From: Anisus vortex
Taxonomy: Eukaryota; Mollusca; Gastropoda; Planorbidae
Direction of reading: 5' to 3'
DNA: 64,000 bases
Assembly: GCA_949126835.1 (NCBI GenBank)
Contig: OX421507.1
Span: forward strand, 6,016,105 to 6,080,104
The notes under the pieces were generated by a model. That model was not told the DNA's origin. It made no database searches and worked only from the letters and a program-made list of their open reading frames with translations. Below, in pieces: positions 21,949-32,879 of this stretch (its first letter is position 1; each line of letters opens with the position of its first letter). Made by a program: the position numbers and the translations under genes.

Positions 21949-22775
21949 CAGTGGTCAGCAACCTACGAAACGCGTGACAGACTTTTCAAGCAAAGCAGCA
22001 TAATGCTGAATTTGTATAAAGACATAATAATTTAAAACCAACACTAGTTATATTAAAAAATATATTTAACTCGTTTGGCACCACTAGAATCAAATTTGGA
22101 GAATTTTATTAAGGGGAAATAATTAACCAGTTTTCTTTGTGTAAATATTTCTAATGTTTTGTTTTGTTTTTTTCGTTTTATTTCTTTTAAAAAAATAAAT
22201 GACTTACAATTTATAATTTTAAAATTACAAAACTATAAAAGGCTTTTGAAAGTTATATAAATAATATATGAATAAAGAACTTATATGTACGATTCTAAAC
22301 ACTACATTGAGTTATCCAGTTAGAATGATCACTAGGTTTATCTAACGATTAACTGCAATGGATAGTCACTGTCTATGACCAATATATAAGCTTGAAAATC
22401 TCAGTTATTCCTGAGATTAAACTGTAAAGAATGTATAGCTATTTCTATAATAATATCTTGACAACTAAATTTTAATGTTCATACATTAACAATTTATGTG
22501 TCAGTTAGATATAAAAAATTGTGTATTAGCTATGTATGGATTTTTTTTTTTAAAAAGATGATAATAAAAAACAGGTTGATTTGTTATTATATATACAACG
22601 CTTTAATGATTTTATCCATTACGCTCCTTTTCTGTCTTGGTCTTGCTACGGCACTAAATAAATTGTCTTATAAAAAATTATATAGTTGAGCAGTTTGACT
22701 TTCACGCCGTTGGAACGCTGAATGATTTAGAAATCCTAGTTTGGCAAACTATAAGCAAAAGGTTGCCGACCCTTG
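21949..22775. mobile_element. hAT MITE, compound unit 1
   Basis: An 827-bp element with inverted ends CAGTGGTCAGCAACCT and AGGTTGCCGACCCTTG. The interior matches one arm of the 18047-20078 foldback: TTTGGCACCACTAGAATCAA, CTTTAATGATTTTATCCATT and GAGCAGTTTGACTTTCACGC. No open frame of interest. Confidence 0.85.
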
Positions 22776-22796
22776 GATTAGTGTATGATTTATCTA

Positions 22797-22918
22797 TTCT
22801 TATCTTATACATTAGAGACGCTCCTTCTATAAAGAAGATTAATGCGTCCTGCGCTCATCTGTCGTCCGAGTCTAGTCTTTACATTTTTATTAATGTTTAA
22901 AATGATGTTAAGTTAAGT
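22797..22918 (-). mobile_element. LINE-A tail fragment, compound unit 1
   Basis: Contains GACGCTCCTTCTATAAAGAA and GTCCGAGTCTAGTCTTTACA, and is truncated at GATGTTAAGTTA. It joins the linker at GCCCTAAGGATAATCTAACC. Confidence 0.8.
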
Positions 22919-23196
22919 AATTGCCCTAAGGATAATCTAACCCAGGTCAAACACTTTTCTGTGGTGTTCACATGTAAGAACATTGTATTGACCAATGGGC
23001 AGCGAAATGGACACACACATCTAACTTTGTATACATAATATAACAAATTCACACAAAATCTGGTCCTAAACAAACACAATACTGATTAGGTTCCTAATCG
23101 ATTCTAATCAAGTTTTTTTTGTTAAAGCTCATTTTCTGATGTTGTTGGAGGATAAAGCAATTATTCGGATTTATAATCAAGACTAAAGCAATAAAG

Positions 23197-24023
23197 CAGT
23201 GGTCAGCAACCTACGACACGCGTGCCAGACTTTTCAAGCAAAGCAGCATAATGCTGAATTGTATAAAGACATAATAATTTAAAACCAACACTAGTTATAT
23301 TAAAAAATATATTTAACTCGTTTGACACCACTAGAATCAAATTTGGAGAATTTCATTAAAGGGAGATAATCAACCAGTTTTCTTTGTGTTAATATTTCTA
23401 ATGTTTCGTTTATTTTTTCGTTTTATTTCTCTTAAAAAAAATAAATAGCATACAATTTGTAATTTTAAAATTACAAATTTATAAAAGATAATTGAAAATT
23501 CTATAAACATTATATGACTAAAGGAGTTATATGTACGATTCTAAACACTACATTAAGTTACCCAGTTAGTATGATCACTAGGTATCTCTAATTGTACATA
23601 CAATAGTTGTATATGGTTTTACTTATTGTACTGTCAATATATAAGCTTGGAAAAATCTCAGTTATTGCTGAGATCTAACTTTAAAAATGTATAGCTATTA
23701 CTAGAATAATATCATGACAACTAAATTCAAATGTTGATACATAAACAATACATGTGTAAAATAGATATATGAAATTGTGTATTAGCTATGTATGGATTTT
23801 AAAAAAAAGATGATAATAAAAAACAGGTTAATTTGTTATTATATATTCAACGCTTTAATGATTTTATCTTTTACGCTCCTTTTCTTTTGGTCTTGGTCTT
23901 GATACGGCAATTTGTCTTATAAAAATTATATACTTGAGCAGTTTGACTTTCACGCCGTTGGCATGCTGAATGATTTAGAAATCCTAGTTTGGCACACTAT
24001 AAAAAAAAGGTTGCCGACCCCTG
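23197..24023. mobile_element. hAT MITE, compound unit 2
   Basis: Equivalent to 21949-22775 at an exact 1,248-bp offset, with better preserved ends CAGTGGTCAGCAACCTACGA and GGTTGCCGACCCCTG. Scattered substitutions and small indels distinguish it from unit 1. Confidence 0.85.
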
Positions 24024-24051
24024 GATTAGTGTATGATTTATCTAATCTTAT

Positions 24052-24131
24052 CTTATACATTATAGACGCTCCTTCTATAAAGGATATTAATGCGTCCTAC
24101 GCTCATCCGTGGTCCGAGTCTAGTCTTTACA
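24052..24131 (-). mobile_element. LINE-A tail fragment, compound unit 2
   Basis: GACGCTCCTTCTATAAAGGA...GTCCGAGTCTAGTCTTTACA, joining a 5'-deleted hAT MITE at 24132. Confidence 0.8.
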
Positions 24132-24532
24132 TGGCACCACTAGAATCAAATTGGGATAATTTCAATAAAGGGAGATAATTAACCAAGTTTTCTTTGTGTA
24201 AATATTTGTAATGTTTTGTTGTTTTTTGTTTTATTCCTCTTAAAAAAATACATGATTTACTATTTATAACTTTAAAATTACAAAACTATAAAAACTATTG
24301 AAAATGATATAAATAATATATGACTAAAGAATTTATATGTACGGTTCTAAACACTACATTAAGTTACCCAGTTAGTATGATCACTACGTATCTCTAACTC
24401 ATAATTGCAATGCCATTTTAAAATGTTACCGAAAATCATACTCCTTGCAAATCTCAGTTGCTGAGATGAAACTATAAAGAATGTATAGGTATTACTATTA
24501 ATATCTTGATAACTAAATTCAAATGTTCATAC

Positions 24533-25473
24533 TAAAAAAGCGTTCACCATGCTGATCGCCGCTCAATTGAGCGCTCACTAAAAAGATACGGATCCGTTGA
24601 ACGGTTCCACGGATCACTTAGTAATTTACCCTCCCCCCCCCCCCCCCGCCTCCCTCCATAATTTTATATGTTGGATGTCAAATGGAGAGAAAAACAACTT
24701 GGATCCCTTGTTGAAACGCCGTTTTTTTTGTTACTTAAAACATTAAAAAATCTAAATAAGAAATAATTGTTCTCAATTGTATAGTTGTAGGCTACTAAAT
24801 TAATTATAATTAAACTTTTGTTTTTAAGTTAAGCTATAATTCCTTTTATTCACCTAATAAGTAAAATTAAAAGGGTAAATGTAAAATACTGTAATCATAT
24901 TGGCTAATTATAATGCAAAAATGGTATCATCAACATTATTTACAATTGACAGCAATTGTACGATCACTCGCATTCAAAACCAGCATATCGAAATGCAGAA
25001 CGGGAACCGATCAGTACAGACCCATTCAGTACTGAGCGGGTCTGAGCCGATCAGTACTGAGCGGGTCTGATCCGATCAGTACAGACCCATATCAGTACTG
25101 AGCGGGTCTGAGCCGATCAGTACTGAGCGGGTCTGATCCGATCAGTACAGACCCATATCAGTACTGAGCGGGTCTGAGCCGATCAGTACTGAGCGGGTCT
25201 GAGCCGATCAGTACTGAGCGGGTCTGAGCCGATCAATACTGAGCGGGTCTGATCCGATCAGTACAGACCCATATCAGTACTGAGCGGGTCTGAATCGGTC
25301 TGATCCGGGTCAGATCCGGATTCTAAGTGAACTATGGAAACCAACATATCGAAATGCAGAACGGGAACGGATCAGTACTGATCCGGGTCTTTTGACAGTG
25401 ATCGGCTTTCGGATCCGTTCCTTTAAAAGACCCGGATCAGTTGATCAGTTATTTAGTGAGCGACCCATCTCTA
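24533..25473. mobile_element. Second hAT-type element with perfect 8-bp target duplication
   Basis: GTTCATAC occurs at 24525-24532 and again at 25474-25481. The uninterrupted sister MITE has a single GTTCATAC (about 22477-22484), so this is a confirmed insertion with the 8-bp duplication typical of hAT. Left subterminal GAGCGCTCACTAAAAAGATA resembles right-end GGGTCGCTCACTAAATAACT (reverse complement). The interior has a C run at 24633-24648 and a 25-bp minisatellite. There is no transposase, so it is non-autonomous. Confidence 0.85.
25012..25310. repeat. 25-bp minisatellite of GATC-rich units inside the hAT element
   Basis: Alternating units GATCAGTACTGAGCGGGTCT and GATCAGTACAGACCCATATC. 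Many GATCAGTAC and AGTACTGA words are partly palindromic. Single related copies lie beside the array (GATCAGTACTGATCCGGGTC near 25370), so it grew from the element's own subterminal sequence. Confidence 0.85.
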
Positions 25474-25711
25474 GTTCATACATTAACAATTGATGTGTCA
25501 GTTTAGATTTTAGATATATGAAATTGTGTATTAGCTATGTATGGATTTTTAAAAAAAAGATGATAATGAAAAACAGGTTAATTTGTTATTATATATTCAA
25601 CGCTTTAATGATTTTATCTATTACGCTCCTTTTCTTTTGGTCTTGGTCTTGCTACGGCACTAAATAAATTGTCTTATAAAAAATTATATAGTTGAGCAGT
25701 TTGACTTTCAT

Positions 25712-25803
25712 CCGTGGTCCGAGTCTAGTCTTTACATTTGTAATAATGTTTTAAATGATGTAAAGTTACTGGTTTTACTGTTTTTTTCAGGCAACCCATT
25801 CCA
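25712..25803 (-). mobile_element. LINE-A fragment, compound unit 3
   Basis: TCCGTGGTCCGAGTCTAGTC to GGCAACCCATTCCA, directly joined to the MITE on the left and to the linker on the right. Confidence 0.75.
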
Positions 25804-25941
25804 AGTTCAGTTTTTATACCCACGATTAAACAACAAGGGATTGTGCGGTGCACACAACGCCTAGCTTTTTGCCATCCGGCTACATTGGTGGGATTAATAG
25901 AACAGTCTAGAGCGTTTTCATTCGTGACATCAGCGAAGGGT

Positions 25942-26306
25942 ATTATTGTCTACTTGCTATATTTCCCGGCGTTACAGGAGGTAACATTTACACTATATTC
26001 TTATTACAGAAAAGTAAATTTAAAAAGAAATGACCTCAGGTCACATACTTTTCTGCGTAGTTCACTTGTGAGAAGCCGGCTGGTCCAGCGGTTAGATCAC
26101 CGGACTGTCAACCAAAAACCAACTGACAGGTCGCGGGTTCTAGCCCTGCCACCGGCGGATCCCTGTCGCCCTGCAGGAGTTTTGGGCCAAGTGGACGTAA
26201 TAATCTTCTACCTAGAAGGAACGTCTGTAAACTTATAAGATAAGAGAACATTTTATTGAGCAATGGGCAGTAAAATCGACACACACGTCCAACCTTGTAT
26301 ATACAG
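25942..26306 (-). mobile_element. Short hairpin-ended element interrupted by SINE2
   Basis: CTTGCTATATTTCCCGGCGT at the left is a decayed hairpin end. TATTGAGCAATGGGCAG and CCTTGTATATACA at the right correspond to the opposite end. It abuts the larger element at 26307. Confidence 0.5.
26075..26244 (+). mobile_element. SINE2a copy (tRNA head plus LINE-A tail)
   Basis: A 170-bp SINE. The head GCCGGCTGGTCCAGCGGTTA (A box) is followed by GGACTGTCAACC (anticodon-loop-like) and GGGTTCTAGCCC (B box). The middle is CCTGCAGGAGTTTTGGGCC. The tail CGTAATAATCTTCTACCTAG continues to AGAAGGAACG and ATAAGATAAG. This tail matches the LINE-A 3' end, including the CTTCT/AGAAG hairpin. AGAA flanks both sides (26071-26074 and 26245-26248), a possible short target duplication. 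Confidence 0.9.
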
Positions 26307-26959
26307 ACAAGCTAAATTCCCCGGCGTTGCCCGGGGAAAAGTTAAATAGGCCTATATAGTAAATAGTATATATAGGCTAAGCTAGATAAACATTTCATAA
26401 ACTACAATGAACAGAAAGATATAATCTAGCCTAGATCTAATAAATTTAGAAATATAATAATTATTTATTGAAAACATTTAGGAAAGTAATAACAAATATT
26501 ACAATCGGGTTAAATATAGGCAAGTGTTTTTTATTAAACCAAAAGCTTAATTTCCCGGCGTCCCTCGGGGGAGGGGGTGATACATAGGCTTAGGCCTAAA
26601 GCTACAGAAAGGCCTACAATTTTTATAAACTATAATGAACAGAAAGCTATAATTACTTAAAAAAATATAGATCTAATTAGATCTATTATTTATTTACAGA
26701 AAACATTTAAGAAAGTAATTAAAAGTAAATATTGTAATCGGAAAAAAAAGCAAAAAGTTGACTATCCCTGTTGATGAAAACCAACACTCGTCTTTCGCGT
26801 GCGTCAAAAATATAGGCCTAGGCCTAATTAATCTTTTAGTTTTTTTTATTGAAAACACTTTAGGAAAGTTTTCAGTCATAAAATCCTTACAATCTTAAAA
26901 AAAAAAAAAGTACCGTAATATTTTTGGAAATTTACAAAAATAAGTAGAAAAAAATAGAG

Positions 26960-27030
26960 CCATAGCGTGGAATCGAACACACGCCACCCGCATGGAAGTC
27001 AAAGACGCTAACCACTACGCTAAAGTAAGA
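26960..27030 (-). other. tRNA-like segment
   Basis: The minus strand reads TTAGCGTAGTGGTTAGCGTC, a CTTCCAT loop, then GTGTTCGATTCCACGC (B box with a partly pairable T arm). The flanks do not form an acceptor stem. It corresponds in position to the segments at 4149-4225 and 57935-58010. Confidence 0.55.
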
Positions 27031-27170
27031 GATGAGATAATAAGGTCACGTTAAATAAACCCGGAGAAAAATTAAATAGGCTTGTTGGACTTTACACTAC
27101 AGATAAACATTTCATAAACTACAATGTAGTAGCTTTTAAAGTCGTATTGGCTTTTTCTTTAGGAAATATG

Positions 27171-27232
27171 AGCGTAGGACGCAATAATCTTCTTTATAGA
27201 AGGAGCGTCTGTAATGTATAAGATAAGATAAG
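27171..27232 (+). mobile_element. LINE-A 3'-tail fragment
   Basis: AGCGTAGGACGCAATAATCT, then hairpin CTTCTTTATAGAAG and a tail of three ATAAG units (ATAAGATAAGATAAG). It contains only the last 62 bases of LINE-A. Confidence 0.85.
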
Positions 27233-27527
27233 TAGACATAATATATTTAATTACAAAATAATCTTTAGGTCATTGATTGGGCTTGTAGATCACGTGTTTT
27301 CAAATTGACCAATGGGGATCCGTGGGGACACAAACACTGCCTTTTTATATAATAATATATAGATAAACCCATTCCTACACAATCTGGTCCTAGACAAGCA
27401 CGATACTGATTAATGTCCTTATCGATTATAATCAAGTTTTTTTTTAAAAGCTGATTTTCTGATGTGATTGGAGGTTAAAGCAATTATTCGGATTGATAAT
27501 CAAGACTAATGCAATAGGGCCTTTAAG

Positions 27528-27813
27528 CAGGGGTCGACAACCTACGGCACGTGTGTCAGGTTTTTAACGCATAGCGATTTTCAGTGGAAGACCTTCCCGA
27601 CAGGATTTTTTTATATGCCAAATTACACGTTATGCATGTCGACATAACTAAAGGCGTTTGACCGTCAAATTTTTTAAGACTGAACCTAAATGTTAACTGT
27701 TAAATAAGGAACGTTGGCATGTGAAGATCTCTTTATTGGGCTTGCGATCTGCGATGGCAACCATCCAATTTCCCAAATTTAAGTCATTTACAGACATATT
27801 ATCAAAAAGTTTC
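27528..27813. mobile_element. Diverged hAT MITE
   Basis: The left end CAGGGGTCGACAACCTACGG and the right-end-like TTATCAAAAAGTTTCCACCG mirror the family consensus. The interior retains GTGGAAGACCTTCCCGACAG. It occupies the same place relative to the linker as the other MITEs of the compound block. Confidence 0.6.
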
Positions 27814-28500
27814 CACCGGCCATACATTTATTTGGATTTAAGATCAAGGCGTTTGTAATAAGATTAGGTCATTTTTTGGATTCATAAGAAAACTCAAGGA
27901 TGTTTCAAAAAAGTTTTTTGTCGGATTTACTATCAATTCTAAGCCCCCCCCCCCCCCCAAAAAAAAAAAAAAAGAAAAAAAAAGAGAAGTACGTTCGATG
28001 AATACAATCAATGTTAGTGCAACACTGCGCCTCTCTTCTCTGACCCTAACCCTAACCCAATCACTTGCAAATGTAAACCCAAGGTTCCACATCGATTGCG
28101 CAATCAAGAATTTAACTGTATGGGAGGTCACTGTTGACTCTACATCAGTACTACAGTGGGCAAATGTTGACTCTACATTAGTACTATAGTGGCAAATGTT
28201 TGATATTCTCGTTGAGTTATTGCAGTGCATTTGTCCAACATGGAGGCTGTATTCAGCACTGGGACTGGGTGAAACAAGAGAAACATTGTCTGACGGAACT
28301 GTGATGAATAATTCAAAGCAATTCTTATTGGACACACAATTTTTTTTTCTTTCTTTATTTTATGTATGGGTTATTTTTACAAGATGTAGTCCGGGGATAC
28401 TTTTAGTTTTAGGCATGTTTTATTTTCAAATGATTTTGTCTTTGAATTTTTTTTCTCCCCACTTATACGCTATCGACCCAGTTACCAAATTTTTATGATT
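27814..28500. other. Mostly unannotated; small duplications
   Basis: Contains a C run and A run at 27944-27976, two to three CCCTAA units at 28043-28059, and a 35-bp direct duplication (TGTTGACTCTACAT) at 28130-28202. No gene is supported. Confidence 0.45.
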
Positions 28501-29190
28501 TCCAACTATCTGTCTCTCTTTTATTCTCTCTTTCTCTCTCTCTCATTTAAAAAGTAGCTTTTTATTGTCCAACGTCTGTCTTTTGCATATTTACCCATTA
28601 TGTCTCTCTCTCGCTATCTCTCTCTCTCTCTCTCTTTCACTGTTATATTTTCTATATGAGACAATCTCACTTTCTTTTACCGCTCTCACCGTCTCTCTCT
28701 CTCTCTCTCTTTCTCTCCTATTACTTGTTATACTCTCTATCTTTAATCTCTCCCTTAATATTTCCTTCACATTCTCTCTGGCTCTTTTTCTCTCTATTTT
28801 TCTCTATGTTTATCATTTCTCTCTCGCTCTTCCTCTCTCTCTCCCTCACTTTCTCTATCGCTAGTCAATTAATTTTACCATGTCGCTTTCTAAGTTAATT
28901 TCCTAGTTGTCGTATTACTCGTGCCTACTTTCCTACTTCACATAATTCCAAACGTTTTTTTTTTCATTCTTTTTCTCTTTTGTACATCCCAACTAATAGA
29001 ATATTTCTATTCTTTCAGGTTTTCATTTTTCTTTGGTTGCAAACAATATTTTTTTCTGCGTGCCTCCCATCGCCCTCTCCGTCTTTTTCTCAATACACGT
29101 GTGTGTTCTCTTTTACTCAATTATTTTCTGTCTATTCTTTTCCCTTCTCCGCTCATTTAGCTCTCTTTTCTCTCTCATCATCTATCCTTT
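28501..29190 (+). repeat. Pyrimidine-rich CT/TCTC tract
   Basis: CTCTCT runs (28615-28636, 28695-28712) embedded in T/C-rich sequence. The long Leu/Ser/Phe open frames in this strand are by-products and resemble membrane proteins only through composition. Confidence 0.8.
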
Positions 29191-29193
29191 CTT

Positions 29194-31868
29194 TTTACCT
29201 AGATTAATATATTTATAGATGTTCATACTTATTTCTCTTTACCTAGAATCATATATTTATAGATGTTCATACTTATATCTCTTTACCTAGATTCATATAT
29301 TTATAGATGTTCATACTTATATCTCTTTACCTAGATTCATATATTTATAGATGTTCATACTTATATCTCTTTACCTAGATTCATATATTTATAGATGTTC
29401 ATACTTATATCTCTTTACCTAGATTCATATATTTATAGATGTTCAAACTTATATCTATTTACCTAGATTCATATATTTATAGATGTTCATACTTATATCT
29501 CTTTACCTAGATTCATATATTTATAGATGTTCATACTTATATCTCTTTACCTAGATTCATATATTCATAGATGTTCATATTTATATCTCTTTACCTAGAT
29601 TCATATATTTATAGATGTTCATACTTATATCTCTTTACCTAGATTCATATATTTATAGATTGTCATACTTATATCTCTTTACCTAGATTCATATATTTAT
29701 AGATGTTCATACTTATATCTCTTTACCTAGATTCATATATTTATAGATGTTCATACTTATATCTATTTACCTAGATTCATATATTTATAGATTTTCATAC
29801 TTATATCTCTTTACCTAGATTCATATATTTATAGATGTTCATACTTATATCTCTTTACCTAGATTCATATATTAATAGATGTTCATACTTATATCTCTTT
29901 ACCTAGATTCATATATTAATAGATGTTCATACTTATATCTCTTTACCTAGATTCATATATTTATAGATGTTCATACTTAAATCTCCTTACCTAGATTCAT
30001 ATATTTATAGATGTTCATACTTATATCTCTTTACCTAGATTCATATATTTATAGATGTTCATACCTATATCTCTTTACCTAGATTCATATATTTATAGAT
30101 GTTCATACCTATATCTCTTTACCTAGATTCATATATTTATAGATGTTCATACTTATATCTCTTTACCTAGATTCATATATTTATAGATGTTCATACGTAT
30201 ATCTCTTTACCTAGATTCATATATTTATAGATGTTCATACTTATATCTCTTTACTTAGATTCATATATTTATAGATGTTCATACTTATATCTCTTTACCT
30301 AGATTCATATATTTATAGATATTCATACTTATATCTCTTTACCTAGATTCATATATTTATAGATGTTCATACTTATATCTCTTTACCTAGATTCATATAT
30401 TTATAGATGTTCATACTTAAATCTCTTTACCTAGATTCATATATTTATAGATGTTCATACTTAAATCTCTTTACCTAGATTCATATATTTATAGATGTTC
30501 ATACTTAAATCTCTTTACCTAGATTCATATATTTATAGATGTTCATACTTAAATCTCTTTACCTAGATTCATATATTTATAGATGTTCATACTTAAATCT
30601 CTTTACCTAGATTCATATATTTATAGATGTTCATACTTAAATCTCTTTACCTAGATTCATATATTTATAGATGTTCATACTTAAATCTCTTTACCTAGAT
30701 TCATATATTTATAGATGTTCATACTTATATCTCTTTACCTAGATTCATATATTTATAGATGTTCATACTTATATCTCTTTACCTAGATTCATATATTTAT
30801 AGATGTTCATACTTAAATCTCTTTACCTAGATTCATATATTTATAGATTTTCATACTTATATCTCTTTACCTAGAATCATATATTTATAGATGTACATAT
30901 TTATATCTCTTTACCTAGATTCATATAGTTATAGATGTTCATACTTATATCTCTTTACCTAGATTCATATATTTATAGATGTTCATACTTAAATCTCCTT
31001 ACCTAGATTCATATATTTATAGATTTTCATACCTATATCTCTTTACCTAGATTCATATATTTATAGATTTTCATACCTATATCTCTTTACCTAGATTCAT
31101 ATATTTATAGATTTTCATACCTATATCTCTACCTAGATTCATATATTTATAGATGTTCATACTTATATCTCTTTACCTAGATTCATATATTTATAGATGT
31201 TCATACTTAAATCTCCTTACCTAGATTCATATATTTATAGATTTTCATACTTATATCTCTTTACCTAGATTCATATATTTATAGATTTTCATACCTATAT
31301 CTCTTTACCTAGATTCATATATTTATAGATTTTCATACCTATATCTCTTTACCTAGATTCATATATTTATAGATTTTCATACCTATATCTCTTTACCTAG
31401 ATTCATATATTTATAGATTTTCATACCTATATCTCTTTACCTAGATTCATATATTTATAGATTTTCATACCTATATCTCTACCTAGATTCATATATTTAT
31501 AGATGTTCATACTTATATCTCTTTACCTAGATTCATATATTTATAGATGTTCATACTTAAATCTCCTTACCTAGATTCATATATTTATAGATTTTCATAC
31601 TTATATCTCTTTACCTAGATTCATATATTTATAGATTTTCATACCTATATCTCTTTACCTAGATTCATATATTTATAGATTTTCATACCTATATCTCTTT
31701 ACCTAGATTCATATATTTATAGATGTTCATACTTATATCTCTTTACCTAGATTCATATATTTATAGATGTTCATACTTAAATCTCCTTACCTAGATTCAT
31801 ATATTTATATATTTTCATACCTATATCTCTTTACTTAGATTCATATATTAATAGATGTTCATTTTTAT
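29194..31868. repeat. 44-bp satellite-like array, about 61 copies
   Basis: A 2.7-kb head-to-tail array of a 44-bp AT-rich unit with TTTACCTAGATTCATATATT and TATAGATGTTCATACTTATA. Variants are grouped: CTTAAATCTC units at 30410-30830, ATTTTCATACCTATATC units at 31020-31690, and a 41-bp unit lacking TTT at 31127 and again at 31477. The 350-bp spacing of the last pair shows duplication of an eight-unit block. It is stop-rich in all frames. Confidence 0.97.
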
Positions 31869-32084
31869 TTCTCTTGCTTCTTTGTTTTTGTTTGTGTATG
31901 TGTTTAATTAGTCTATAGTGAACGTTCTTAAAGTTTTAAACAGTAATATATTTTCCTCTTGTTCTTTCTTATAATTCTCTTTCTCTCGTTCTCTCTCTCG
32001 TCTTAACATTTTTATAATATCCTACTTAATTCATAAAGAGAGAAAGAATGAGAGAATGCGAGATGGACAGATATATAGATAGAT

Positions 32085-32350
32085 AGATAGATATAATTAG
32101 ATAAATATAGATATAACTAGATAAATATAGATATAACTCGATAAATATAGATATAACTAGATAAATATAGATATAACTCGATAAATATAGATATAACTCG
32201 ATAAATATAGATATAACTCGATATATATCGATATAACTAGATTAATATCGATATAACTAGATAAATATCGATATAACTAGATAAATATAGATATAACTAG
32301 ATAAATATAGATATAACTACATAAATAGATAGATAAAACTATATATATAG
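32085..32350. repeat. 20-bp AT-rich minisatellite
   Basis: About twelve units of AGATAAATATAGATATAACT, with AACTCG and ATATCG variants, decaying at both sides into GATA repeats. Confidence 0.9.
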
Positions 32351-32879
32351 ATATAACTATATAGATGGTTAAATATAGAACCAGATAGATAGATATATCT
32401 TATGTTTAAAGCATCAGTTCGCAACCTTGCTCTCTGAATCGGTTCTAATATATTTTACTGTAATCAAAAAGAGTGAAAACAAGACTTGTTTTTCCCCATT
32501 ACCATGGTAACAGCAGCCTTCCGGTTCCGTCTCGGGGGAATAACTCATCGAACAAAAACAAAACCCAAAGAAAGAAAAAAAAAGGCCGTCTGCTTAATCA
32601 ACACTAATGCACGAATCTGTGAAAGGTATATAAATAGTTAATGCTCGCGTACTGGGAACTAGTTCACATAAACACTATATGTGGCAATGGTCTTTCAGAA
32701 TGGAAAACGTAGAATAGAAGCCGTGGGGGTCAATTGAAACTGTATTCATTTCAATTTATATTTTATAGTTGTTTTTTAAGATCGATTGGCTGATGGCCTT
32801 GATCAGCATTTTTGGTCCTGAATATTACCCATTCAAATAATTACCTGTGAGTACGACCTTGCAGGCGTATCTGTTTTTC
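32351..32879. other. Unannotated stretch
   Basis: No feature recognised. Confidence 0.35.

Larger units (their letters stand above)
24132..25711. mobile_element. hAT MITE, compound unit 3, interrupted
   Basis: Starts 130 bp into the MITE (TGGCACCACTAGAATCAAAT) and ends GAGCAGTTTGACTTTCA, immediately joined to LINE-A. It is split by the 941-bp element at 24533-25473. The two halves rejoin at a duplicated GTTCATAC. Confidence 0.8.
26307..27362 (-). mobile_element. Long hairpin-ended (Helentron-like) element with internal duplications
   Basis: The left end AGCTAAATTCCCCGGCGTTG continues into GCCCGGGG (hairpin). A second, decayed hairpin TTTCCCGGCGTCCCTCGGGG lies at 26549. Blocks such as CATTTCATAAACTACAATG repeat at about 26388 and 27108, showing internal duplication. 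A tRNA-like segment lies at about 26960-27030 (minus). The right end GACCAATGGGGATCCGTGGG leads to a TATA-rich stretch ending ATATATAGAT. It sits inside the compound-block linker, which resumes at 27363. A LINE-A tail piece is embedded at 27171-27232. No protein-coding capacity. Confidence 0.6.
21430..27527. repeat. Compound tandem block (linker + hAT MITE + LINE-A)
   Basis: The same composite order recurs: a linker with GTTCAGTTTTTATACCCAC and CAATCTGGTCCT, then an hAT MITE, then a LINE-A tail fragment. The two best-preserved MITE copies start at 21949 and 23197 and end at 22775 and 24023, an identical offset of 1,248 bp. A third, 5'-deleted MITE starts at 24132. The linker recurs at 25804-26306 and 27363-27527. 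The copies differ by indels and later insertions, so the amplification is not recent. Confidence 0.8.

Noticed and set aside
28043..28059. Interstitial telomere repeat (CCCTAA)
   Set aside because: Fewer than three units, easily chance in AT-rich DNA.
28565..29218. Leu/Ser/Phe-rich open frames resembling membrane proteins
   Set aside because: They translate CT-rich simple sequence in overlapping frames; no conserved domain or consistent frame.
29194..31868. CRISPR-like regular repeats
   Set aside because: Units are contiguous 44-bp repeats without unique spacers, in a eukaryotic context.
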